Part shown: positions 47,781 through 58,611 of the stretch, one piece after another
Numbering within the stretch: the stretch's first letter is position 1
Layout: each line of letters opens with the position of its first letter
DNA from: Monomorium pharaonis
Taxonomy: Eukaryota > Arthropoda > Insecta > Hymenoptera > Formicidae
Direction of reading: 5' to 3'
DNA length: 64,000 nucleotides
Assembly (NCBI RefSeq): GCF_013373865.1
Contig: NC_050468.1
Span: 9,114,510 to 9,178,509 of the forward strand
Translations under genes and position numbers: made by a program
Notes under the pieces: model-generated
Database searches by the model: none
What the model was told of the DNA's origin: nothing
The model's input: the letters and a program-made list of their open reading frames with translations, nothing else

Positions 47781-48092
47781 CTTGTCTCTTTTTTACACCA
47801 ATATATTTTAATTTTCTATTCTCTACATACGCACATTAATATATCAAGGAATAAGAAATAGATCGAGACGTATGCTTTTTACCAAAATGTACATTATGAA
47901 ACAATAATTCAACTTATTGAAATAGTTTATTCGCAATGCAACTCTGTGCTGCTAGCCTACGTATTAATCGAGCGCTCTTTCCTTTTATCTCGTGCCTCTT
48001 TTCAAGACGTTACGACCGATACAAAGTACCTGCAGCCCCTACCCTTCTCATCGACGCACACACGCACGCACGTACTCTGATGCACATATACC

Positions 48093-48100
48093 TGTGTGAA
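48093..48100 (+). promoter_or_regulatory. Su(H)-type site near promoter
   Basis: TGTGTGAA, fitting YGTGDGAA, 70 bases upstream of the TATA box. Promoter-proximal Su(H) sites are standard for Notch-activated Bearded/E(spl) genes in Drosophila. Confidence 0.5.
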
Positions 48101-48169
48101 AAAAACGTGGCCTCCACCCTCCGTCGCTCTGACGCCCGCATGTGCCAGACGCATGCGCGGCCCTTCGGC

Positions 48170-48203
48170 TATATAAGCCGAGCTGTTCTCATCCCAGCTC
48201 ACA
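48170..48203 (+). promoter_or_regulatory. Core promoter of the Bearded-family gene
   Basis: TATATAAG at 48170-48177 with a TCA-type initiator whose A is at about 48201, 31 bases downstream. This predicts a 5' leader of about 357 bases before the ATG at 48558. Confidence 0.6.
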
Positions 48204-48557
48204 TTCAATCACACCCACTCATACTCGCGCGGTCTCGAAAGAAAAAGGGAAGAGAAGACGTGGCACGAGGACCGACCGGTTCGCCACCCATCCTCGTGTC
48301 GTGCACGTGTACGCCATTCCGTCTCACTCTTTTTCTCTCCCTCTCTTTCTCTCTTTTATTCCGCATCCGAATCCGAGAGTTCTTTCTCTCGTTCTCTTTT
48401 TCTCGTTCACGCATATCCAAGTAACGAGTCCTCGAGCAATCGAGAAGACGCAGTGCCGGTCGGCTGCCAGTCCACCAACGGCATCCTCAGCAGAACTCGC
48501 GACCGGTTTTTCTCGGCCGCTCGCTCACTCACTCACGCATTCACTCACGGCGCCAGC

Positions 48558-48881
48558 ATGAAGATCACGTACATCGTGATGCCCACCGGCGGTCCAGTTC
48601 GATCCATCGACAGCGGTGGCATGTCGGCGGCTCGACGGGCTGTCAAGACCACTCTAAAGAACTTGAAGAGTTGGTGTGCTAGATTACGCCATGGGACCGC
48701 GACTCGGGACTTCAAGGACAATCAGAAAAATCGGCTGGGAGAATTCAAGATTCCCTACAACGGAAATTTTACGATGACAATGATCATCGATCAAGAGGAG
48801 ACGCGAAATCGCACAAACGAGAATTTGGAAAACGAGCTGAGAGAGAGTCTGGCGAATAGCGGTCAATCCGAGACACGGTGA
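48558..48881 (+). CDS. Bearded-family small protein (E(spl)-complex m-alpha/m4 type)
   Basis: A 107-codon intronless frame. The ATG at 48558 is the first in the frame; the frame is open further upstream only through GTG-type codons. The product has a basic amphipathic helix at residues about 23-44 (SAARRAVKTTLKNLKSW), the hallmark of Bearded proteins, and two NxxN motifs near residues 84-92 (NRTN, NLEN). NxxN is the known binding motif for the ubiquitin ligase Neuralized. Known family members block Neuralized-driven Delta endocytosis and so modulate Notch signalling during sensory-organ selection. Support from context is strong: TATA promoter with a Su(H) site, no intron, and a 3' UTR with Brd and K boxes. 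The frame may be truncated by a one-base shift: a second open frame (48878-49042) overlaps the stop. Exact orthology is not determined. Confidence 0.75.
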   Translation: MKITYIVMPTGGPVRSIDSGGMSAARRAVKTTLKNLKSWCARLRHGTATRDFKDNQKNRLGEFKIPYNGNFTMTMIIDQEETRNRTNENLENELRESLANSGQSETR

Positions 48882-49042
48882 CTTCAACGATAACGACTAC
48901 GGATGTCAACCCGGTGAGCAACAGCTTGGCAGAGAACGATGAACCACCTGTCAAAGATCTGTCCGGAGATCATCGCAGGAGCTGTTCTTCAAGGCGTAAC
49001 GAGGACTTAAAGGTAGCTTTCGTAGTTCTTAAAATCGCTTAG
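48878..49042 (+). other. Overlapping +1 open frame after the Bearded-family stop
   Basis: Directly overlapping the TGA at 48879-48881, a different frame stays open for 54 codons with a protein-like composition (includes DVNPVSNSLAENDEPPVKDL) and ends at a TAG that overlaps the first Brd box. One extra base at about 48878 would join it to the CDS, giving about 161 residues, closer to the size of Drosophila m4 and m-alpha. Either a sequence error, a natural truncation, or chance. Confidence 0.35.
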
Positions 49043-50120
49043 CTTTATTCGTGTACTTTAAGTTAGATTTTCCAATTAACTTCTGGTTCGGAGCTTTAAC
49101 TGATTAAGAATCCGCGGTAGATTAGTTAAATTAATAAGCACTATAGGGTCCTGTGCAATATTATCACACGTATAACACAATGTATCGATTAATTGCTCGA
49201 TTGTGATAGTACACTTAGATCCGCAAGTAGATAATTTATCATAAATACGCGGTTAGAATAAATCGTAGTTTAGAGTCGATCGAACTTGATTCGAAATCAT
49301 AGGCCGCCCAGTGCATATTTTGTAATAGGAATATCTGTGATATTCATCATCAAGAAGAAATGTCTTTTTGTACACGCACGTGCTATAGACTGCACGCGAG
49401 CATCAAAACTGTGATAACATCTACCGCGGGAGAGATTGACAATTCTTAATAATTTTTTAATTTACTAATAATTCGAACTGTGATATTAGCAGAAAAGAAA
49501 TTAAAAGTATCTGTGATATTAGCTATATTATTATATTAGTAAATAGATATTAATAAATAGTTCGTGTATGATTAAAGGACTTCAAAACAAAATGTATCGT
49601 GCGAAAATTTTAAGCGTGATATTGATCTCACTATATACATGTATCTTCCATTAGTTGCAATATTAATTTGTACACGTCGATAGACAGATGAAGATAAGAT
49701 AAACATGCGAAACTGTGATAAATCGTACATAATTGTAGATTACGCGTGTAAGTTAGATTAATTAGACGAATCACAGCTCTAGCGATACTTTGTGATACGT
49801 AGGTAATTAATAGCCGCAGCAAGATCGAATAGATCTGCGATTGCGCTGATCATTCTCAAAAAATGAATTTTTAGCGTGCTGGAATTTTGTTCATTTTGTA
49901 CGTTTGTCTTACAGAATCTGTATTTATCAATTCTTTTTTTATATCTCGTCTTTGCACATCTTTAGTTATATTATCGCACTTGTATCTAATCACAGTTTGT
50001 TTGTATTATCGTTTTCGTTTCGTTTGAATTTTACAGTTGGACCGCATGATCCAACTTTAGCGTTGTGTTTAAGTTACTATTGTAATCGCATTTACCGAAT
50101 AAAATGTGTGATGATGCAAT
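48882..50120 (+). promoter_or_regulatory. 3' UTR with Brd boxes and K boxes
   Basis: Brd boxes (AGCTTTA) at 49041-49047 and 49092-49098. K boxes (TGTGAT) at 49202, 49336, 49410, 49479, 49512, 49714 and 49791. All seven extend to TGTGATA and five to CTGTGATA. In Drosophila these are negative post-transcriptional elements, targeted by the miR-4/79 and miR-2/13 families. Seven K boxes in 600 bases is far above the roughly 0.15 expected by chance. No GY box (GTCTTCC) was seen. The density defines this as the transcribed tail of the gene. Confidence 0.75.
50098..50103 (+). terminator. Poly(A) signal AATAAA
   Basis: First AATAAA downstream of the last K box, about 1.2 kb after the stop; cleavage would fall near 50120. 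An earlier AATAAA near 49256 could give a short isoform that excludes six of the seven K boxes. Confidence 0.45.
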
Positions 50121-50129
50121 AATCTTGAT

Positions 50130-53100
50130 TCACTTTCCTACATCCCACTTTCCTGCATCCCATTCTCCTTTATATCTTCTCTAAGTTTTATGTATTTTTA
50201 ATATCATAGTCAAATCACTCGTTTTATATAAAATAAACTACTGCATTTATTATAATATTTAATTATAAATAATTAATAGATAAACTTAGAGAGGAATAGC
50301 ATAATAATTTATTAAGTATTAAAAATTAAGAATAAAAATTAAAATGCATTGGGTATATTTACTATTAAAAAAAGAAAAGAAACAAATTTCTTTTTATGTT
50401 TCGCAATTTCTTTTCATACTTCTGTGCATCTTCCATTTTTATTAAAAATTTTTCTTTTTATCTAACTTGAATAATATAAAAAGAATTTTTTAATTATAAA
50501 GTTTCTAAAATTTCTGTTATCGTCCTCTCATCGTCAAATACATATTTTTAAAATTAACAAATTTTCATTTTGCTATGTTTCACAAAAATACGTACTTATA
50601 CGTAATTATATGTATATGGATAGTATATAATGTATAAATGTGAATATCTGCAGTGCATGGAGTTCAAATCTGAGTTTGCAAGATCTAAATGACTCGCAGA
50701 TCAATCAACCCTGCAGCAGAAATTCTTTTATTTCCTTAGCATAGTTTGTCGCCCCATCTGCTACAGGGCTCTTAAACTAGCCCTAAGCTATACGGTTTCA
50801 CCCTTAAACGATAGATGGCACGTTCATCGAAAGGGCTCTGAGCCCTTTAAAAAAATAAAAGGACTAATAAAGTGGAATAAAACATGAGTGTTTTTTAATA
50901 AAAAATAATTAAAAAATAAGTTAATAAAGTCTGTATGTAAAAACATATTTCCTAGGAAAGAAAAACTACTTAAATTTGAGAGATGCAAATTACAATTAAA
51001 ATTTTAACGCGCGTAGATATTCGCAATTATTTTATTTATTACTTTGTTATAACAACATTTTTTCAACTTATTAATTATAATAAATAATAATATTGGATTA
51101 TATATTTTCTAAATAAAAAAATTAGAAAGCAAATGTTAGCAAGGTAATAAAGTTACAGTTTTGCAACACCCTTCACTTTCCACACTTCTGTCGCATAAAG
51201 CGTGTGCGTAACCGCGAAAAATGCATCTCTCAATCAATTGTTGCGAAAGCATGGACACAGTGATTACGCGACTTCCTGCACCTGCACCGTAATCGTCCGA
51301 AAGTATCTCCTCGGTGCCGAGCTTGTAACACGTGGATCTCTTGGCACCGCAGTTAGCGGCGTCGAGATGATTGTCGCCGCATGACAGATTACTGCACACG
51401 TGGGACAAAAAAAGTACGTGAGAGCTGAAGAAAAAAAATTTCGGGCGGTGGTCGATCCAAGGGATCGGAAAAAATGGATCCAGCAGATCAGATTACCGAC
51501 ATTAACCATCATTATACGGGTGGCCAACTACCTGAATGTTCGCATTATGTCTGATACGATTCAATACAATTTTCCATTTAGATTATCGTCCTGATCTTTG
51601 CGGATCTAATCCCAAACGGTGTGCGCGGAGTGACGCCTGTAGGGAACGCAACATGATATCACTGTATGGGCAGACGACCATACAGGGAGAAAGGTCTTAA
51701 TCCCGACGATTTTACGCCACATAAAAGAATTCCATTCTTATACACACCGAACCCCCCTAATCTCGTCCCAAAGTGGCAGAATATTGGGTTACGTTTTCGA
51801 AACTCTTGAAAATATTATCAAATATTTGATGCCGTTGCCGAGGGAATGCTTTCTAAAGTGTTCGTCAACAGCGCCTTGGCATTGGAATGCGTTCCATTTT
51901 TATAATCGTGCACGCAGAATAAATATAATAAAATTTATACGTTATTTTATTCAACATATAGAAACTTCAGAAACTTAAACTCACGAAATTCAATATTTCA
52001 CATTGAATAACGCAAACGTTGTGTAAATATTACAGTTGCGTTATTATTACGTTAAAGTGTACGCATATTACATATAATGTACATGAATTAACGAAAATCG
52101 TGGATTCATAAAACTTCTTTCGTCTACGTCAATTTCACTGTTAAAATGAATATATTTACCTTTCTTTAGATAGTCAGGATACATCAATGGACCGGTTCAT
52201 TGTTAGATAACCTGACATTATGGAGTGATTTTCGAGTTATTCTGATTTATTCACCACAAAAGCCAGGTTGGTCGACCGATCCTATTGTGTAAGTTCTTAA
52301 TCTCAGTAGCGTAAACGTAAAAAGCTTCAGCCATAGAATTCTCGTGAGAGTAGAGATCATCTATCACTTTATAAAATTTATCATAAAACTGTTTGAAAGT
52401 GCTTTAAGGAAATAACAATTTCAATAAAATTTCGTTATTTTACATTCGGGATAATTTTACGATTATAATTTATAATTTACGTCTTCTATATAAATTAATT
52501 TTTTTCCAATTAATTTACATCATAAATAATCTTTTTCCAGAAAAAAAATTATAACAAATACAATATATCAACAATTATTTAAACTAATTCAGGTAGTTGC
52601 TACGCCATTGGATTACAGTGAAATAAGAACGCAGGGCAAACTGACAGAGGATTCAGAAAGGTGTTCCCAAGTACAATATTATAGGGAGACAAATTTCTTA
52701 AAAATGTACCTTTTCGACTCTTAAAAGGAACAATTATTGTATTATTTGACGCCATTTAAATCCAAAGAAAACCGAATTTAAAGACTTTCCACGGATCAAA
52801 TCACACGTTGAAAAGATCATGCGAGTGCAGAAAAAATATTCTCCAACATGTCTTGTATAGTGGAATTTCACAAAATGTTATTCTTGCTCGAAGCCACGGA
52901 AATATTTTTGAAATGAAGGCTCGATGGAATAGCTGTGCAGCCAGCTGCTCCTTTGGCTTATTGGCTCTGATAATAGACACATTAAGTCACTCTAAACGTC
53001 AAATTCTGGCCTTTCAAGCAAAAGCCAGCTGTAAATACGACAAATCAAAATTTTAAATCCGACTTTAAAACCCATTCCGTTTTCATTGCGGATTTCGTAC

Positions 53101-53690
53101 GAGAGACTGAGTTGTAAACAAAGATATTTTTTACAAGAAAGATTTTTCGATAAACCTCAGAATTCAAGCAAATAAAAATGGCAAAAAAACATTTTTGTAA
53201 TAACAAAATTTTTAATATGCCAGGACAAATTAAAATATAGTTCTTAAATTTTACAGAACAATTGTTAAAACTAAACTACAAGTAAAACATTTTTTTATCT
53301 AAAAGTAAAATAGATCAAGAATAGATAAAATTGCATTAAAATTCCAAAATGGTAATGTTAATCAAATTTTTTAATTTTCGACATTTTAATCGTTGTGTTC
53401 AATAGAATCGTATTCTTTAATTAGATTTTGTAAAAATTTGTAGCAAAAATCTTTTAAATAACAACGTATTCTCAAACACTTACAAAATAGACGGCGTGCA
53501 TACGTAGTTATTGCTCTACGAGAAGACAGTTACGTGGCAGAAAAAAGTATCCTTTGCCATTTAGACATCGATTTCTCTTACATTTCCCCTCGATCTATCC
53601 AGCGAGCAACGAGCCCTTTTGCTTACAACCACCCTCCCACACATCCTGGTCAGATCGTACAAAAAAAGTAGATAATATGAAGGGAAAAAA
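50130..53690. other. AT-rich region with coding-like patches, no gene assigned
   Basis: Balanced, coding-like patches at about 51140-51890 contain broken frames without a named domain; possibly an old degraded element. Elsewhere AT-rich. Nothing else supportable. Confidence 0.4.
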
Positions 53691-53989
53691 ACGAAGAAAG
53701 AGAAAGGGGAGGTAGAATCGGTCCCTCAGCTACACATCGCGGTCGAATGCCTCCTCGGTCGCGATCTCCCGGTTTTTGAGGCAAGATAGATTCCGATTCC
53801 TTTGTTGAACACGTGCACGAGAAATCGTAAATCTAACTAAAGAAAACCCCCGTAGAAAACGAGAGAAAGAAGAGGAAAAGAGAGGTAGCGATTCGTCGGG
53901 GTACTCATGGCACACCTATATACATGTTGGGCACGAGGAAACCTATACTAAGTGGATAATGGGCCAATGGCGCGACCGACGACCCCGTT

Positions 53990-54127
53990 TCACGTCTTCG
54001 GGTTACGATCTTCTTGATCTTCAAGCCAAAGAGAGGGATCTCGAGAGGGTCTACGACTGTGTGCGCGAGGGCGGCCGAGGTACGAAGGAACGCGGCCGTA
54101 AGGGCCCATTGTCGGCTCACTATCCAT
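53990..54127 (-). CDS. Small open frame downstream of a minus-strand promoter
   Basis: Forty-five codons from ATG at 54127, Arg- and Pro-rich (PSYLGRPRAHSRRPSRDP), lying about 120 bases downstream of the TATA/TCAGT pair. No signal peptide, no known domain. It may be an upstream frame or non-coding leader. Confidence 0.15.
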   Translation of the reverse strand: MDSEPTMGPYGRVPSYLGRPRAHSRRPSRDPSLWLEDQEDRNPKT

Positions 54128-54242
54128 TATGCGAAGCGGCTGAATGATAGAAATATTTGTATCCTCGCGCACCGCGGCTCTGGAGAGACTCTCCGGAGAG
54201 CACTTTGGGTCTCAAGTAGAAGCACGCTTATCTGTGTCATCC

Positions 54243-54271
54243 ACTGAGCAACGGTTGCGCGCGCTTTTATA
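54243..54271 (-). promoter_or_regulatory. Candidate minus-strand core promoter
   Basis: TATAAAAG on the minus strand starting at 54271, with a perfect TCAGT initiator (A at 54245), 26 bases downstream, slightly short of ideal. It lies at the edge of a GC-rich block that extends leftward to about 53700, which would be its 5' region. Confidence 0.35.
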
Positions 54272-54299
54272 CAACTTCCCTCGTGTGAGATTCTAAATT

Positions 54300-57200
54300 C
54301 GGTTATCTTGAGAGACGCGACGCGGTACTCAGCAGCAACAAGCATCTGCATTTTATCACGCAATTACATTAATAAAAAGACCGGCGAAATGAAAAAAAAT
54401 TGTAAATAGAAAAAAAAATTAATGTGTATGTTCAGAATCAGAATATTCTGAAATGATATTGTTATAAAATATTTTAAATACAATCTTTTTTAAAGTTAGA
54501 TTCGTATGACAAATAAACCTTTATTCAACTAGCTACACTTTTCTTATAAATCTCCATTATATATTTATATATATATCATAATGTTTATTTAAATATTTTA
54601 TTTTAATTTTGCAACAAATACATAAAAATATGCACATACACATAAAATAGTCATAAGATTGAAACGAAATGTATGTCTGTCATTAATGAAGTAATAAGTT
54701 AAACGAAACCTGTCAAACGAACTATTTGTCTCTTCACGCACGATCGCGGAAGAAATTAAGCAAACGCTCATTCATCATCAATTATACGTTCCTCCCCTAC
54801 GATATCCTTTACGGTGCCGTCATTCAACCCCCTGTCTACAAGCATGCTAAGCGAACTTCGACTTATAAGGGAAAAGGGCATCGAGTAAAAACGCGACCTT
54901 TCGCCAGGACGATCTGCCATCCAAATGTTTTCAACGACCGTTCTAAATATACATTTTATGGAAAATGTGAACACGGTTGTCTCGGCACAAGTTGGGAAAA
55001 GTCTTTCCTCGGGCGACAAGGCGCGAGTGTGTCGGCCGACAGTATATTTGTCAAGGGCGAAAGGAGGAAAGAAGAAGTCGTTTCAACTTTCAGCCACGTG
55101 TGTCTCGCATTACGGACGTAAGGCTTTTTTTTTGATCAACGAGAGGTTGGTGGAGAAACCAAATTTTGCGCACATGAGCATTACTGACGGTTGGTTCGAT
55201 GGTGGTCGCACCACACAGCCGTATTCAGGCCAATTATTATCGGTTTCAAATGACCACTTCCGCTCATTTGTGATCGGATAACATTCGATCGAAACGTGAT
55301 ATGCGTTCGCGCTTTCGTATCATATCAGTTGATTCCCGTACACGTGCGGATTGAAAATGCCGAAATCTTGCAAAGAGATTCGGAAGCTACAATAGAATAA
55401 TAGATACGAGACCTAAGGTCCAGCCTAAAAGTGATTTTATTTATAATAGAAAACAACATAAAATTTCTCTACGTAAATACAGAATATTAAATACTTAATT
55501 TATGCAAAATTAATTCATAAAGACTGTGCATTTCTTTTCCCTTTCTTCCGCTCTAATGCAAAATAATATATTTTTGTTATATAGTAAGTATCAGTAATGG
55601 TTATTAAATATGAGCATAGTGCTTTTATTACAAGATCGCACTCAAAAGTCTTTCTTGAGTTACATACAGACAACTAAAAAACAAGCAACACCGGCTCATA
55701 GATTTCAAAACATCCCCGAATTCGGAAGAAAGATAAAACCTAAAAAAGTATAAAACGAGAGCAGAACACGCTCACATCTATTAATAGATAATCTCTTTTA
55801 GCCACATTCTCACAGGAAAAAAAACGCTCTCGGGAGAAACCTTACGTGTGAAAAAAAGTCACTGACCACGTGCAGTCGCACATGATGTCATGGGAAAGAC
55901 GGGTCCGCGTCACAAAAAAAGTCAAAAGAATCCAAGCGTCGATGCTTTCGGCGCCGTCGTAACATTACGACCCAAGACTCGGGATTAAATCGTATCATCT
56001 TCGTTTTTTTCTCAGCGAAACGACTTTTCACAGGTACTGCAGCGGTGAAAAGATGCCTAACTGCAGGTGCATCATAATAACGCAAAACACGAATAAAACT
56101 CTGTAAAAAAAACTTTCCCACCATCCCGAATCTTTCAACATTCAAAGCTTCACTTAGACAAAGACAAAATTTTAAAACTGCATCAAATTATATTTACATA
56201 TCACAACAATGTTTACATAACACTATTCTTGAACAAAATCTTTGCTCATATTTTATTTAAAAATTTCTTAAGAATTCTTGGATTTTTCAGGAATTTCTTT
56301 TCTTTGAAATATCTTTGTTGATTATAATTAATTATAAGATTTATATACATTTTTGTTCTATAATACTATCGTACAAATATTTTAAAGATGTTAAGTATAT
56401 ATAAAAGTTAATAATTTTTATATGTACTTGTAAAAGTAACGAGAATTAACAATAAATATCCAAGGTGTGTAAGAAAAATCTAAAAAGCAACATTAAATAT
56501 TATTATCAAGAAAAAGATAAAAGAAATGATTCTGTAAAAAATTTCAATTTTAAATTTTAAAAATATCTGAGTATCAATAAAATTCCATAAAAATCCAAGA
56601 GAGAGAGATTCTCAAGGAAAAAAATAATTCCTTACAAAAATTTCAGATTCTTCCAGTAATAAACAATTGTTTACAATAAATTTCCAATTTAAAATAAATG
56701 CTAAATAACTTGTATGCAAAATATTTACATATATCAATACATTTTTTAAATTAATTTAGATAAACGTTGATTAAAACAAAAAAAAAATAAACAGCAGTGA
56801 AAGGACTTTGAAACTGATATTACGTAGCGATACGTGCCTCTCATGTATCGTCAGAAAGACGAAATATCGCTTACCCAAGGTGCGTATAATGTTGATTGCA
56901 TTACGTTCGCAACACGTGCAGAGTACGCCGCGTACACAGAGAAACGCAGCCGCGGGGATTCACCGCAATAAATCGCGAGTTGAATTTCACAGAGTTACAA
57001 CGAGAGGTTTCGCCTGATTAATAACCCGACCGGGAAAGGGAAGAGAGACAGGAGAAGGTCTGAAACGTGATCTTTACCTGCCTATCGCAATTTGAGAACG
57101 GAAAGGTTTCTCCCAATTTAAGATTTTAACGATGAAATTGGATATTCTAGATGAATTTACGGATGGGCTGATTGCGTTCGGATTTCAACCTGCGGTGGAC

Positions 57201-58600
57201 ACTATTTAAACAAGAAACCCGTGACATTGCGATGTCTCGCGATGATACATGCGTGTTATTTTATTCGATACCTTCTTTATTACGTCTATCAAAAATATTT
57301 CAGTGATTGTTCAGCGATCAGTCACGAAGAACTCAAAACAACGCGTGAAAAAGTTCACAAGATTTTTCCTCAAAATTTATGCTTAACTCTTGAAATCTTT
57401 AAACATTATTTAAAAAATGTAATGTTTTTAAATGCTTTAGATATACCAATTTAAAATTTTTAAAGAAATTATACATGAATTATTATCCATTATTACAATA
57501 AGAAAATTTGTTATACATTTATAAACTAATTTAATAACTGTAATAATGAAACTATTCACGATATAACAGTTCATATAAGTATTCACACGTACAGATTAAA
57601 TGCACTGATCTATGTAACTAATATTTACACTGATATGACTGATCAGTGTTCTTTCTTATTCAGAATACATTTGCTCCGACTTCATTCACTATGAAACGGG
57701 ATGGAAGCGTGTTTGTTGCATTGATTCGTGCAAACTATAAGAGATCGCGACTAACGAGCTTTTTCCTAGTTGGCGTCTAACTAAAAAAATGCCTCATAAC
57801 AGCTCGCAAGCCCGTGTGTATCGCATCGAACGTGTCTATAATCAGAAGCCACTCGTGTCACGCGAGGTCTCGCGTCACGCGAAACGTCCGATACTTTCCG
57901 AGAAACCGACTCGGAATCGGCGGTCCACCTGTTGCGCTCCATTAAACTCTAACCCGCCCTTTTCTAATCCACCACGAAGGACTCGGTCGATTCACGCATT
58001 AGCCGTATCCGCTACCGCTGTTACGCTCGTATCTCGTGGATTTTTAGGCATCTCGTAACACTACACGCAGGTCGGCACACCTGCCTCCCTCTTCTCTCTC
58101 ACGGAAGAGATCGTCGCCACGTTCGGAGCGTGGAACTCGAATTACTATTATTTTTTTTTTTTGCTTTTTTTCTTTCAGCAACCCGTCTCCCTCCCCCTCA
58201 CTATCCGATTTTTTATACGGGTCACTTCGATGTTGGACAGGAAGTGCTTACAATACTTTTTTTTCCTCTCTCTTTCTCTCTGTCTCCCGTGTTCCCTCGG
58301 AAGAGTCTCGCAAGATTCCGTAATCCCAGCATCCGGTTTCACATTTCCATCGCGTACGATGCGACGATGCTCAATTTTGGGACGTGGATCCCGTAATCTT
58401 TGACAAATGACTTGCGATGACCCCCGGAACCATTGTTGCGACACTAAATGGATGGACAAACGGCCATCTGGAAACGCTTCTGTCATGAAGAGACGTTAAA
58501 TTATTGGACTGCGCTAGCTTTTAAAAGAAATAACATTAATTCTCTATGAGTAAATAATATCTAAAAATTATAATATAGGGTAAGATCCTCGGTAACTCCT
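54300..58600. other. Mixed DNA, no gene recognised
   Basis: AT-rich with balanced patches at 54750-55300, 56800-57230 and 57680-58500. The frame 57789-58058 starts with an ATG and is Ser/Arg-rich but unrecognised. CT- and T-rich runs occur at 58140-58280. Confidence 0.45.
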
Positions 58601-58611
58601 CGGTAACTCGA

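Noticed and set aside
46149..48424. Ser/Leu/Arg-rich proteins in the CT-rich tract
   Set aside because: Low-complexity translation of pyrimidine tracts; overlapping frames are all open and the region lies upstream of a defined promoter.
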